A stretch of 64,000 bases of DNA from Lachnospiraceae bacterium (lineage in GTDB: Bacteria; Bacillota; Clostridia; Lachnospirales; Lachnospiraceae): contig SVEZ01000006.1 in the NCBI GenBank assembly GCA_015057115.1, positions 87,927 to 151,926 of the forward strand. Direction: 5' to 3'. The notes beneath the pieces were generated by a model. That model was not told where the DNA came from, ran no database searches, and worked only from the letters and a program-made list of their open reading frames with translations. Below, piece after piece: positions 45,179 through 53,902 of the stretch. Both the position numbers and the translations under genes were made by a program. Within the stretch, counting starts at the first letter, position 1, and every line of letters begins with the position of its first letter.

Positions 45179-45949
45179 TTACTCCCCTCTTGAAAATCCG
45201 TTTGTCAAATCCTTCAATACTTCACTTGCCAGCACCAGTCCTGCTGCCGCCGGTGTAAAAGCAATAGAACCGGGAATATCCCTGCGTTCCGTACACTTAT
45301 GGGCTGCACCCGGAGGACAGATACAATGATTTCTGCAGCTGTTGCTCATATCTTCCAACGGGCGAACAGGTTTCTCGTCGGAATAAACTACTTTTAACTT
45401 TTTCACGCCCCGCTTTTTCATTTCATGACGCATAACCTTAGCCAATGGGCACATGGTGGTCTTATAAATATCTGCCACTTTAAAGCGGCTGGGGTCTAAT
45501 TTATTACCGGCACCCATACAACTGATTACCGGCACATTTAACGCCTTGCAGCGCATGATAATTTCAATCTTGGCAGTAACCGTATCCACGGCATCCACCA
45601 CATAATCGTATTCCTCAAAAGGGAATGTATCCGCATTCTCCGGTAAAAAGAAACACTTATGGGTTCGAACATCCACTTCCGGATTAATATCCAGCATCCG
45701 TTCCTTCATTACCTCTACCTTATCACGGCCAACCGTCTTTCTGGTGGCAATAATCTGGCGGTTCAAATTGGTCAGGCATACATTATCATCATCAATCAAA
45801 TCAAAATGTCCGACACCGCTTCGCACCAATGCTTCACACACATAGCCACCTACTCCGCCGATGCCGAAGATGGCAACTCTTTTATTCTGTAATCCCGTCA
45901 TGGCTTCTTCGCCCAGAAGAAGACGGGTTCTTGAAAATTGATCTAACAT
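45179..45949 (-). CDS. tcdA: tRNA threonylcarbamoyladenosine dehydratase
   Basis: A 256-aa E1-like (ThiF family) enzyme. FGIGGVGGYVCEALVRSGVG is the ATP-binding glycine loop; DDDNVCLTNLNRQI, the RTHKCFF crossover and VVDAVDTVTAKIE follow, and the C-terminal RPLEDMSNSCRNHCICPPG holds the cysteine cluster of TcdA/CsdL. It cyclises t6A to ct6A at position 37 of tRNAs. It is a housekeeping function and the identity is firm. Confidence 0.93.
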   Translation of the reverse strand: MLDQFSRTRLLLGEEAMTGLQNKRVAIFGIGGVGGYVCEALVRSGVGHFDLIDDDNVCLTNLNRQIIATRKTVGRDKVEVMKERMLDINPEVDVRTHKCFFLPENADTFPFEEYDYVVDAVDTVTAKIEIIMRCKALNVPVISCMGAGNKLDPSRFKVADIYKTTMCPLAKVMRHEMKKRGVKKLKVVYSDEKPVRPLEDMSNSCRNHCICPPGAAHKCTERRDIPGSIAFTPAAAGLVLASEVLKDLTNGFSRGE

Positions 45950-45991
45950 ACTTTACTCTCCTTAAAAACTAATTTTACCATAAAGAAAGAA

Positions 45992-46047
45992 GTCACACAA
46001 GCGACTGCCAATCATTCTATTTGATGATTTGACGCCATTTGTATGAC
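45992..46047 (-). other. Long imperfect hairpin between tcdA and the ECF gene
   Basis: GTCACACAA (45992-46000) pairs with TTGTATGAC (46039-46047) with one G-T pair, and AATCAT/ATGATT (46010-46015/46024-46029) forms an inner stem. On the minus strand CTTCTTTCTTT follows, so it may act as a terminator of the ECF S-component gene. Confidence 0.5.
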
Positions 46048-46073
46048 TCCTGCAAATGTAATTCAGACTCTGT

Positions 46074-46604
46074 CTAACGCTCCGCGTATTTTGTAACATA
46101 TCTTTCAAACATACCACGCACTCCCTGTCTCCAGCAAAGAGCCATGGCAATCACGCCGCCAAGGCTCGCCTGGGCAATCTCGTAAGGCAGCTTCATAATG
46201 GCATATTCCAGGGTGCTGTAAATAAAAATCTTTCCTAAGGTATACCCGGTGACCATAATAACCGCCCCCACAATTACTCCAATACCGGATGCAAGTCTCG
46301 GCTTATCCTTAAAGGTTTTATGTGAAATATAGGAAATTGCTGCTGCCTGCAATCCATGGGTAACCAGGGAAACAAACATGGGAAGCGGATAAAATAACAT
46401 ATCCCCCAAAAAGGAGCCTATACCGCCTACAACAAAGGCCTCCATGGGATTTAATAAAATTGCTGCGGTGCAAATTACTGCATCACAAAGATACAGGTGC
46501 CCGCCCGGAACCGGAATGCCAAAGGATGACATTACAATATTCATTGCCATAAAAAGGGCGGTCATAGTAATTCGCAATGGCGAAATCTTTTTTTTCTCTT
46601 TCAT
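46074..46604 (-). CDS. ECF transporter S component (vitamin type)
   Basis: The start at 46604 is set by GGAGGAG 7 nt upstream; the product is 176 aa with five to six helices. The N-terminal MTALFMAMNIVMSSFGIPVP matches the S-component motif (A-x-x-x-A helix for binding the T subunit), followed by GGHLYLCDAVICTAAILLNP and GGIGSFLGDMLFYP. It binds a vitamin and works with a shared energising module encoded elsewhere. It is divergent from a MocR/PdxR-like regulator, which makes vitamin B6 a reasonable guess for the ligand; folate or others are not excluded. Confidence 0.82.
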   Translation of the reverse strand: MKEKKKISPLRITMTALFMAMNIVMSSFGIPVPGGHLYLCDAVICTAAILLNPMEAFVVGGIGSFLGDMLFYPLPMFVSLVTHGLQAAAISYISHKTFKDKPRLASGIGVIVGAVIMVTGYTLGKIFIYSTLEYAIMKLPYEIAQASLGGVIAMALCWRQGVRGMFERYVTKYAER

Positions 46605-46654
46605 TGGTATCTCCTCCTGTTGCTTTACTTTCTCACAGAAATAGAGTATCATAA

Positions 46655-46704
46655 ATCTGGATATATAAAAATAACCAGAATAGCAGAAAAGGATATAACC
46701 AGAT
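46655..46704. promoter_or_regulatory. Repeated CTGG/CCAG sites in the divergent region
   Basis: ATCTGGATAT (46655), ATAACCAGA (46671-46679) and ATAACCAGAT (46695-46704) lie between the ECF S-component and MocR genes; the last includes the MocR start codon region. Direct plus inverted copies of this kind are usual for MocR-type operators. Confidence 0.5.
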
Positions 46705-47779
46705 GAATTATCGAATTGACTCCGCCAGCTCTATGCCGGCATATTTACAACTTTACAAGCAGCTTGTTCAGGATATCACTTCCGGAATTTATCCTTACGA
46801 TACCAAGCTTCCCTCCAAACGCACCATTTCCCAGGAAACCGGCGTAAGCGTCCTTACAGTAGCGCACGCCATCACCCTCTTGAACGAGGAAGGATATGTG
46901 CAATGCCGGGAACGAAGCGGCGCTTTTGTTATCTACCGCGGCGAGGATTTTCTCGAAGCAATGACGAAGCAGGAGCTTTTTCCCCTTGAAAAAGAAACCC
47001 TCACTTCCGAAGTGGGAGACTTTCCCTTTTCTGTTCTGGCTAAAACCATGCGGCGGGTGCTTTTGGATTACGGCGAACGCATCCTCATTAAATCTCCCAA
47101 TCAGGGTTGTCCGGAGCTCCGTAACGAAATCTGTCTTTATCTGGCCAGAAGCCGTGGTATCACCGTTTCACCCGCCCAGATTATTGTGGGAGCCGGAGTA
47201 GAATATCTTTATGCCCTGATTGCTCAACTTTTGGAACCCGGACATCTTATTGCTATTGAGAATCCTTCCTACCAAAAGATTCGAGAAGTTTATACCGCCA
47301 TGGGCCTTTCCTGCGATTCCCTGACCATGACTCCGGAGGGGCTTTCTTCCAAAGATCTGGAAGCTACCAAGGCAACGGTTTTACATATTACACCTTTCCA
47401 CAGCTTTCCATCCGGTGTTACCGCGGGCATTTCCAAAAAGCTGGAATATCTTCGCTGGGCCAAAAAAAGAAATGGCATCCTCATCGAAGATAATTACGAT
47501 TCCGAATTAACGATTTCCAAAAAAATCGAGGAACCGCTTTTCTCCATGGATAAGGATGCCAAGGTTATTTACTTGAATACCTTTTCCCGAACCCTCTCAC
47601 CCTCCATGCGTGCCGGCTATATGATTCTGCCACCCCAACTGGTAGAGTCTTTTCAAGAAAAACTTGGATTTTATTCCTGTACTGTGCCCATTTTTGAGCA
47701 GTACGTTCTTGCCGAGCTTTTAAAAAGCGGGGACTTTGAACGCCATATTAATCGGATTCGGCGCCGTAAGCGAAAATAA
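46703..47779 (+). CDS. MocR-type regulator, truncated, PLP lysine replaced
   Basis: Residues 1-75 form a GntR winged HTH (YDTKLPSKRTISQETGVSVL), followed by an aminotransferase-I-like domain. The site that should read TFSKTLSP reads NTFSRTLSP, so the Schiff-base Lys is Arg296. The chain ends at HINRIRRRKRK, where intact relatives (450-480 aa) continue for about 100 residues. Its 3' end overlaps the convergent PAP2 gene by 32 bp. MocR proteins sense PLP or related compounds and often control vitamin B6 or amino-acid genes. With both losses, ligand sensing is doubtful; DNA binding may remain. Confidence 0.8.
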   Translation: MNYRIDSASSMPAYLQLYKQLVQDITSGIYPYDTKLPSKRTISQETGVSVLTVAHAITLLNEEGYVQCRERSGAFVIYRGEDFLEAMTKQELFPLEKETLTSEVGDFPFSVLAKTMRRVLLDYGERILIKSPNQGCPELRNEICLYLARSRGITVSPAQIIVGAGVEYLYALIAQLLEPGHLIAIENPSYQKIREVYTAMGLSCDSLTMTPEGLSSKDLEATKATVLHITPFHSFPSGVTAGISKKLEYLRWAKKRNGILIEDNYDSELTISKKIEEPLFSMDKDAKVIYLNTFSRTLSPSMRAGYMILPPQLVESFQEKLGFYSCTVPIFEQYVLAELLKSGDFERHINRIRRRKRK

Positions 47780-48698
47780 ACTTCAAAATTGCCGGCCAAA
47801 TTGCCACAACAAATACTACCAGAATGACCTGGCCAAGGGTTTTACCCAGAGTAGAATTTAATGCCGTTTTCAGCGCCGGTTTCAATACGGAAGAAATGAC
47901 CATCATCAATCCGGTTCCCACTACCGTCAGCGCGATTCCCTTGGCATTCACGCCGGTAGCCCGGAATCGAATATAGTTTTTCTCTATATACCGTGCGATA
48001 CAAAAGGCACCAAAGGTACTGATATCCTTGTAACCGTCCTGCATCATTTTTTTCGGGTCTACCAGCAGTTCGCCGTTTACGTAATCCATAGGATAAGATT
48101 TTACGGTAATGTATACCAGCGCCACAATGGTAATCACCACTCCTGCCAGAAGGAAAAGATTCTCTTTTTCCGGATGTTCCTCCAGGTAATGAAACAATTT
48201 ATACATCCCCCAAAGAACCAACACACCTTCCAAGGTTGCCACTACTACGTCCTGGGGCGTATGTACTCCCAAGTAGTTTCTGGAAAAACCGGTAATTAAT
48301 ACCAGCAATATACAGATTGCTGCAAGCCATTTTTTCTTTTTTCCAAAGGCAACTGCAACACCACCATAAATAGGTGTTGCGGTTACGGTATGACCACTTG
48401 GAAAAGAATATCCCGTAGCCTCCGTCATTGCATCCCCTGCAGGAATAACCCTGGAATCCCGAATCCACGGTCGATAGCAACATGCTGTCAGCTTAATTAC
48501 TGCATTGATCATCCTGGCGCTTAGCAAAGATGCATAGATATAGAGTCCCTTTTTCTTGTCAATACACCAGTAAACAATAGCAGGCAGAGCCAAAAGATAC
48601 ACCACCGCAAAGTGGGAAATCCATTCCATAAACGGCGTCAATGCGTCATTTATGCCGTTCCGAAAGTCCTGCAAAAACAATAGGTATTGAATGTCCAT
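47748..48698 (-). CDS. PAP2-family phosphatase
   Basis: Start at ATG 48698, with AAGGAGG 10-12 nt upstream; it overlaps the stop of the preceding gene (TAATG), so translation is coupled. The ~316-aa product has six or more helices plus C-terminal extra ones. The three phosphatase motifs are partly visible: CYRPWIRDSR (C1 region), YSFPSGHTVTATP (C2, His) and SRNYLGVHTPQDV (C3, Arg and His). It dephosphorylates lipid phosphates at the outer membrane face; undecaprenyl or phosphatidyl substrates are possible. It is co-expressed with a penicillin-binding-like serine hydrolase, which fits an envelope role. Confidence 0.9.
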   Translation of the reverse strand: MDIQYLLFLQDFRNGINDALTPFMEWISHFAVVYLLALPAIVYWCIDKKKGLYIYASLLSARMINAVIKLTACCYRPWIRDSRVIPAGDAMTEATGYSFPSGHTVTATPIYGGVAVAFGKKKKWLAAICILLVLITGFSRNYLGVHTPQDVVVATLEGVLVLWGMYKLFHYLEEHPEKENLFLLAGVVITIVALVYITVKSYPMDYVNGELLVDPKKMMQDGYKDISTFGAFCIARYIEKNYIRFRATGVNAKGIALTVVGTGLMMVISSVLKPALKTALNSTLGKTLGQVILVVFVVAIWPAILKFIFAYGAESD

Positions 48699-50197
48699 TA
48701 ATTTGAGCCTCCTTTTTCTATCATCAACGGTATGACTCCGGTTTTGGGCGTGGTATAATTTAACCCTTCCCACTTACTCAGAGTATCGTCCGGCTTTTCC
48801 ATCTTCGTGTGGATTTTATTGGTTAAAAGTACCACCACCAGATTTTCCTCCGGATCGATTACCGTTATGGTTCCTGTAAATCCCAGATGTCCAAATGCTT
48901 CCGGCATGGTTTCATCACCAAAGTAATCATTCTTTAATCGTTCTGCCATTCGCCACCAGCCCAGACCGTAGCCCGGATAATCCTCACTCTTGGGAGCAGT
49001 AAATTCCTTTATCACTTCTTTTGAAAAATATCGCTTCCCGTCGTATTCTCCTGTCAACATTACGCTTGCAAGCTTTGCCAGGTCTTCTGCGCTTGCAAAT
49101 AATCCCGCATGGCCGGACACCCCATCCATGCAATAATACGCAATGGGGTCGTGAACCTCCCCCTGAATGGTTTCGGTGCGGATGCCGCTGTAATGAAGAC
49201 GACCATCCCGGGTATTTCCCATGAGCTCCGTTGCCGCGCAGTCCTCCTTTTGAAAGCCATGTTCCAAGGGATTAAAAGTAATATGGGTAAGACCCATGGG
49301 CTTGTAAAATGTCTCTTCCATATACTCATCCAGTCGTTTTCCGGTGATTTTCTCCAGGCAATAACAAAGTACGATATAATCCACATCACTGTAGATTGTC
49401 TGACCTCCCGGCTCATACATCAGAGGAGTTTTGCATATCATCCGCAGCGTCTTTTCCCGCGCTTTTTCATCTGCCCCCGTTCCTACATACAGAATATTCC
49501 CCTTATCAGAATCATAGTCCTGGGTAGCATGATCGTACCGGTCGTTATAATAATGGGGTCCCGGCGGAAAACCGCCCTCATGCCGCAAAAGATCCCGCAT
49601 GGTAAGGCTTGCCTTCCACTTCTTGTTTGTTTCCAAAGAAACCTTTTCATATCCTTCATAATCAATAGAAATTGTCTCTTCTGAAAATTCTTTTCCAAGA
49701 ATATCTACAATTTTGGTATCAATATCCAGTTCCCCCTTGGTCACCAGATATTGAATGGCATAGTTCACCGTATACATTTTGGTATTGGATGCCAAATCAT
49801 ACAGGGTATCTGCCGTAACGGTCTTACTTTCTACCCGATTTCCTTCTTCATCGTAGGTTTTCACATTCCCCCAGGCATTTTCATATACCAGCTCTCCATC
49901 CTTTACCACTGCCAGTTGTGCACTGGGGAAACCATTCTTTACATCCTCGGAAACAATCCCATCAATCTGCTCCAATGCTTCTTTCTTAATCCCCGCTGCA
50001 GTTGCTTTTTCCACCCACTGTTCCTTGGTGAGTGTTTTCGCCTTTTCATCTTCTTGAGAGGACTTTCCTTCAACCGCTTGGCTTACCTCTTCCTGCTTCG
50101 TTTCCTTCGACGTTGTTTGCTTCGTCTGCCCGCAACCGAATAAAAGGATTCCGACTGCCGCCACAGCAACAGCGCTGTAAATCTTTGATTTTCGCAT
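48698..50197 (-). CDS. Serine beta-lactamase-like lipoprotein hydrolase
   Basis: A 499-aa lipoprotein: signal with lipobox LLFGC, then a T/K/E/Q-rich linker (about 25-55), then a class C-type serine hydrolase domain. DLASNTKMYTVN holds the SxxK nucleophile motif, YSDVDY is the YxN-like position (Asp in place of Asn) and GHLGFTGT replaces the KTG strand with HxG, as in esterase/D-aminopeptidase-like relatives. It works outside the membrane on peptidoglycan fragments or esters. It is coupled to the PAP2 gene. Confidence 0.87.
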   Translation of the reverse strand: MRKSKIYSAVAVAAVGILLFGCGQTKQTTSKETKQEEVSQAVEGKSSQEDEKAKTLTKEQWVEKATAAGIKKEALEQIDGIVSEDVKNGFPSAQLAVVKDGELVYENAWGNVKTYDEEGNRVESKTVTADTLYDLASNTKMYTVNYAIQYLVTKGELDIDTKIVDILGKEFSEETISIDYEGYEKVSLETNKKWKASLTMRDLLRHEGGFPPGPHYYNDRYDHATQDYDSDKGNILYVGTGADEKAREKTLRMICKTPLMYEPGGQTIYSDVDYIVLCYCLEKITGKRLDEYMEETFYKPMGLTHITFNPLEHGFQKEDCAATELMGNTRDGRLHYSGIRTETIQGEVHDPIAYYCMDGVSGHAGLFASAEDLAKLASVMLTGEYDGKRYFSKEVIKEFTAPKSEDYPGYGLGWWRMAERLKNDYFGDETMPEAFGHLGFTGTITVIDPEENLVVVLLTNKIHTKMEKPDDTLSKWEGLNYTTPKTGVIPLMIEKGGSN

Positions 50198-50215
50198 CTT
50201 ACCCCGCTCCTCCGA

Positions 50216-50256
50216 AAAAAAGCTGCTCCCAAGGCTCTACGGGAACAGCTTTTGTA
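50216..50256 (-). terminator. Terminator of bioY
   Basis: AAAAGCTGTTCCC and GGGAGCAGCTTTT form the stem on the minus strand, ending in T7, directly behind the bioY stop. Confidence 0.8.
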
Positions 50257-50260
50257 AAAA

Positions 50261-50815
50261 TTAATTTTTCATAGCTTTCCGCAGTCTGGCGGAAAGAACC
50301 ACTGACATAGTAAGCTTAATCGCATCCGGAATAATAAAAGGAATTACGCACCAACCCAGTGCTGTAGCGATTCCAATAGGTTCCGTCTGGTGTGAATAAA
50401 CCACCGTAAACCATATGGTTCCAAAAGCATAGCAACCTGCCATACCAAGAATCATAGTGGTAATACGCACCCATACTTTATCACCCAATAGCATTTCTCC
50501 AATCCAGTAGGTAAGACCAATGAATACAAATCCCACGATATAGCCACCGGTCATTCCCAGAATCGCTCCCAGTCCACCGGAAAAGCCGGCAAGTACCGGA
50601 ATACCCACTGCTGCCATCAAAATATACGTGATAATGGCCATGGTTCCCCTCTTGCCTCCAAGCAACTGCAGCACCGTAAACACTGCAAAAGTCTGCAGTG
50701 TCACCGGTATTACCGTAGGTATGCTAATCCAGGAGCAAACCGCCATAAGCACTGCTCCCATGGCGACATACGCCAGGTCAATTGTTCTTAATCCATGTAA
50801 TTCCTGCTGTCTCAT
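50261..50815 (-). CDS. bioY: BioY biotin transporter S component
   Basis: A 184-aa membrane protein with six helices. VTLQTFAVFTVLQLLGGKRG, AVGIPVLAGFSGGLGAILGM and TGGYIVGFVF are the BioY signature regions. It captures biotin in ECF-type transport with an energising module encoded elsewhere. It follows the alcohol dehydrogenase gene by 37 bp, and no separate promoter or BirA-type operator was seen, so it may be part of the flavodoxin/dehydrogenase transcript. Confidence 0.93.
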   Translation of the reverse strand: MRQQELHGLRTIDLAYVAMGAVLMAVCSWISIPTVIPVTLQTFAVFTVLQLLGGKRGTMAIITYILMAAVGIPVLAGFSGGLGAILGMTGGYIVGFVFIGLTYWIGEMLLGDKVWVRITTMILGMAGCYAFGTIWFTVVYSHQTEPIGIATALGWCVIPFIIPDAIKLTMSVVLSARLRKAMKN

Positions 50816-50852
50816 TTACCTTTTTCTCCTTTTATATCCTAAAATTCTGTCC

Positions 50853-52010
50853 TTAAAATGCTGCCTTAAAAATCTCAACAATATCCTCTTTGGTCAGCGC
50901 TACATACGCATGCCCGGTGGCCTTGCTTGCCTTCTGTGCCATAATATCAAAGTTCTTGTCATCGGTGATTCCCACTGCCCGCAGGTTTGCCGGAATGCCC
51001 ATGGTTTCAAAGAAGAATTTCTTTAACGCATCAATTCCCGCATGAGCCAGTGCCCAGTCGTCATCCCCTGTAAGTCCCCACACATTTTTTGCGAATTCCA
51101 CAAAGTGAGGTAATGTTTTCTCGCTTAAAATGTGCTCCATCCAGGCGGGTGTCAAAATTGCCAGGCCTTCTCCGTGGGTAATGTCATAAAAGGCGCTTAA
51201 TTCGTGCTCCATTGGGTGTACGCACCATGCCGGAGAACATCCGTCTCCTACAATTCCGTTAATGGCATGGGTTGCCGCCCACATAAGATTGGCCCTTGCA
51301 TCGTAATTATCCGGATTTTCTAATGCTACCGGTCCATTCTTAATCATGGTACGCAACAATCCTTCCGCCATAAACTTCTGACAGTCTGCATTTTCCATGG
51401 AAAAATAGTTCTCCATGGTATGGCTCATCATATCCGCGGTTCCTGCTGCCGTCTGTTTTTTGGAAACAGAGTAAGTATACTCCGGATCCAGAATCGACAT
51501 GGTAGGAATCATACACGGCGCTCCCGTACCCCATTTTTCATTTTTTGTCAAATCGGATATAACTGCGTAAGGATCCATCTCTGTTCCCGTTGCAGATAAA
51601 GTCAGTATGTCAAAAATCGGTAATGCCTCTCTGATTTTAGAGGCGTCCAATACCAGATCCCAGGCATCTCCCTCATATTTTGCTCCGGCTGCTATAACCT
51701 TGGAGCAGTCAATGGTACTGCCGCCACCGATAGCCAACAACATATCGATACCTTCGCTTTTACAAATTTCCACGCCTCTTCGCACCGTCTGAATACGCGG
51801 GTTAGGCTCTACTCCACTTAGTTCATGAACCTCTAATTCCGCCTCTTTTAAAAGCGCCATTGCAGCATCATAGATTCCATTCTTCTTAATGGAACCTCCG
51901 CCATAAACCAAAAGCACCTTTTTTCCATAGTTTGCAAGTTCCGGCAAATGGGAAACGGCTCCCTTTCCGAAATGGATTCTTGTAGGAATCTGCATCGAAA
52001 AATTATACAT
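50853..52010 (-). CDS. Iron-containing alcohol dehydrogenase (butanol type)
   Basis: A 385-aa cytosolic enzyme. The N-terminal MYNFSMQIPTRIHFGKGA, YGGGSIKKNGIYD, the dinucleotide motif AIGGGSTIDCSKVIAAG and the metal ligands in DMMSHTMENYF, CVHPMEHELSA and THGEGLAIL are family markers. It converts an aldehyde to an alcohol (or the reverse) with NAD(P)H, as in fermentation. It follows a flavodoxin gene by 38 bp with a shared promoter that carries an OhrR-like box. Confidence 0.93.
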   Translation of the reverse strand: MYNFSMQIPTRIHFGKGAVSHLPELANYGKKVLLVYGGGSIKKNGIYDAAMALLKEAELEVHELSGVEPNPRIQTVRRGVEICKSEGIDMLLAIGGGSTIDCSKVIAAGAKYEGDAWDLVLDASKIREALPIFDILTLSATGTEMDPYAVISDLTKNEKWGTGAPCMIPTMSILDPEYTYSVSKKQTAAGTADMMSHTMENYFSMENADCQKFMAEGLLRTMIKNGPVALENPDNYDARANLMWAATHAINGIVGDGCSPAWCVHPMEHELSAFYDITHGEGLAILTPAWMEHILSEKTLPHFVEFAKNVWGLTGDDDWALAHAGIDALKKFFFETMGIPANLRAVGITDDKNFDIMAQKASKATGHAYVALTKEDIVEIFKAAF

Positions 52011-52048
52011 ATATACCCTCCTTCTCCGGCATTTACTCTACTCTGGTA

Positions 52049-52489
52049 TTATAACACCTCTCCGGCGCTATGTACAAGTTTTGCATCTACAGACTTTGCC
52101 CCGGAAAGGGATGGACATAACTTTTCCGCTGTTTTTCCGATTCCGCTGCCACCGGAGGTCGCAAACAGATGCACTGTTTTTCCTGTCCAGTCATATCCCT
52201 TGCAGAATGTATGCACTACCCTTGGTGCCTGACCATACCAGATGGGAAAACCGATATAAACTGTATCGTAGTTCTCAAATCCCTCTATCTTTCCCTTTAC
52301 CGGTACGTCCTTACCACCGAGCTGCTCTTTATTGCAGCGGGATAGCGGATTCTTCCAGTTGATGTCTGCCGCAGTGTAAATTTCTTCCGGAATAATTTCA
52401 AACACCTCTGCTCCTGCCTGCTCTCCAAATTCCTTTGCAACCTTTGCAGTTGTACCCTCTGCACTAAAATAAACTACCAATGTTTCCAT
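52049..52489 (-). CDS. Flavodoxin
   Basis: A 146-aa FMN protein. It opens with LVVYFSAEGTTAKVA (phosphate loop, of the S-x-x-G-T-T type), and TVYIGFPIWYGQAPRVV holds the aromatic residue beside the flavin; HLFATSGGSGIG is the third loop. It carries electrons or acts as a small quinone or disulfide-type reductase. It is the first gene of a probable flavodoxin-dehydrogenase-bioY operon. Confidence 0.92.
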   Translation of the reverse strand: METLVVYFSAEGTTAKVAKEFGEQAGAEVFEIIPEEIYTAADINWKNPLSRCNKEQLGGKDVPVKGKIEGFENYDTVYIGFPIWYGQAPRVVHTFCKGYDWTGKTVHLFATSGGSGIGKTAEKLCPSLSGAKSVDAKLVHSAGEVL

Positions 52490-52514
52490 GTTTCCTCTTC
52501 CTTTCTCAGTTTTT

Positions 52515-52566
52515 TACAATTTAATTGTATGCAACAAATTATATACCACTTCTTTTTAAAAGTCAA
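52515..52566 (-). promoter_or_regulatory. Promoter with OhrR-like palindrome
   Basis: Minus-strand TTGACT (52561-52566), 17-bp spacer, TATAAT (52538-52543). Just downstream of the start region lies TACAATTTAATTGTA (52515-52529), a perfect palindrome with a central T that equals the TACAATT-AATTGTA box of OhrR/MarR-type peroxide sensors. Confidence 0.75.
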
Positions 52567-52576
52567 CCACTCCCGG

Positions 52577-53890
52577 TTAGCGGATTATGTCCTGAGACAC
52601 ACTCTGAACCCGGAGCGCTGCTTCCTTCGGGGTAATCCGGGAATAGGCAAGTTCCTCCAGTACATCGCATATTTCCAGTCGTAAGTCCTCATATTTAATG
52701 CCTCTTGGTCCCGCAACATTGATTTTTCCGTTTTCAGTGATATATTCCAGATTCTTCTTCCCGTCTTTTCTTAACCCCTGTACGTTCAGTTGCAAATCCG
52801 CTCTGGAGGGCATATATTCCAAATACCGGTTCACCAAAAGCTCCTGCCCTTCATTAACCAGATAATCCATGAACCGGAAGGCCGCCTCTTTTTCCCCGGA
52901 CTCCGGATTCATGCAAAGAATAACATCCACACCGGCCGTTACCGGCGCCACCTTTCCATCATTATTCCAGTCAATCAGAAAAATCTCATGATCTGCCCTT
53001 TTTCCATCAATTACCTTGCGGGTTCTTTTATCACTTACCGTATACATGTTCATTGCCCAGGATCCGTTTACAATCATGGGAATGCTGCCATCCCTCTGAA
53101 ACATGTCATTAATGGTATCGTAAAGCGGCATTTTATAGGCTTTATCCTGAAAAATCCCTTTTTGAAAGCTCTCCTGCCAAATCCGGAAGGACTCCATTAT
53201 AGACCCTGTCTCAAAGGTAGCCTTTCCCTCAATGGCATCATAGAGGGTTTCCCTGTCAATATCCGCTGCGATGGACATCCACATATCCAGAGGGACCCAG
53301 GAGTCCTTCGCACCAATCGCCAGTGGAAGCTGCCCCTTTTCCCGAAGAGTTTCTGCCGTTTCCAACAACTCTTTGTAGTTCGTCGGAATGTTACATCCGT
53401 ATTTTTTCAGCATGGTAACATCCGCCCACATGTAGCCGGCGTAGGTTTGTCCCAGTGGAATACCATAGGTTTTGCCATCATTCCCCCGTACAATTTCCAG
53501 ACAGGAACTCAGAAATTTTTTCTGCCAGTCTGCCCCCCATGCTCTCTCGCAATAAGGAGTCAGATCCTCTTCAAAAATCCGGAATATATCAAAAGCATCT
53601 CCTGCACTTATTCCATATATGTCCGGTCCGCCTCCATTTATCAGATCCACACGAAGGTGCTCCTGATAGGCTGTAGATTTGGTAAAAACATAGTTCACTT
53701 CTATATCCGGGTTTTCCTTCTCAAAAGAATTTATAATCTTGTAAATCGGGCTGCCGGGTCCATAATCTGCAGGATTCCATGTTTGAAAGGTTATGGTTGT
53801 CTTATTCGTACTTTGCTTCTGCAATCCACATCCCGAAAGAAGCCCCATACATAGTATCACAGCCGGAATTACCTTCATCCATTTTTTCAT
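52577..53890 (-). CDS. Extracellular solute-binding lipoprotein (family 1)
   Basis: A 437-aa lipoprotein with lipobox LLSGC and a family 1 periplasmic-type sugar-binding fold: ITFQTWNPADYG, VNYVFTKSTAYQEHL, GGPDIYGISAGD, YGIPLGQTYAGYMWAD and PMIVNGSWAMNMY. It should bind a sugar or oligosaccharide on the cell surface. It lies 12 bp behind a sensor kinase and no ABC permease is near, so it may serve as the ligand-binding part of a sensory pair rather than of a transporter. Confidence 0.9.
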   Translation of the reverse strand: MKKWMKVIPAVILCMGLLSGCGLQKQSTNKTTITFQTWNPADYGPGSPIYKIINSFEKENPDIEVNYVFTKSTAYQEHLRVDLINGGGPDIYGISAGDAFDIFRIFEEDLTPYCERAWGADWQKKFLSSCLEIVRGNDGKTYGIPLGQTYAGYMWADVTMLKKYGCNIPTNYKELLETAETLREKGQLPLAIGAKDSWVPLDMWMSIAADIDRETLYDAIEGKATFETGSIMESFRIWQESFQKGIFQDKAYKMPLYDTINDMFQRDGSIPMIVNGSWAMNMYTVSDKRTRKVIDGKRADHEIFLIDWNNDGKVAPVTAGVDVILCMNPESGEKEAAFRFMDYLVNEGQELLVNRYLEYMPSRADLQLNVQGLRKDGKKNLEYITENGKINVAGPRGIKYEDLRLEICDVLEELAYSRITPKEAALRVQSVSQDIIR

Positions 53891-53902
53891 AAAGTCCTCT
53901 CC

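Noticed and set aside
52790..53854. 354-codon frame opposite the solute-binding protein
   Set aside because: Completely antisense to a well-identified gene with conserved motifs; no ribosome site or domain.
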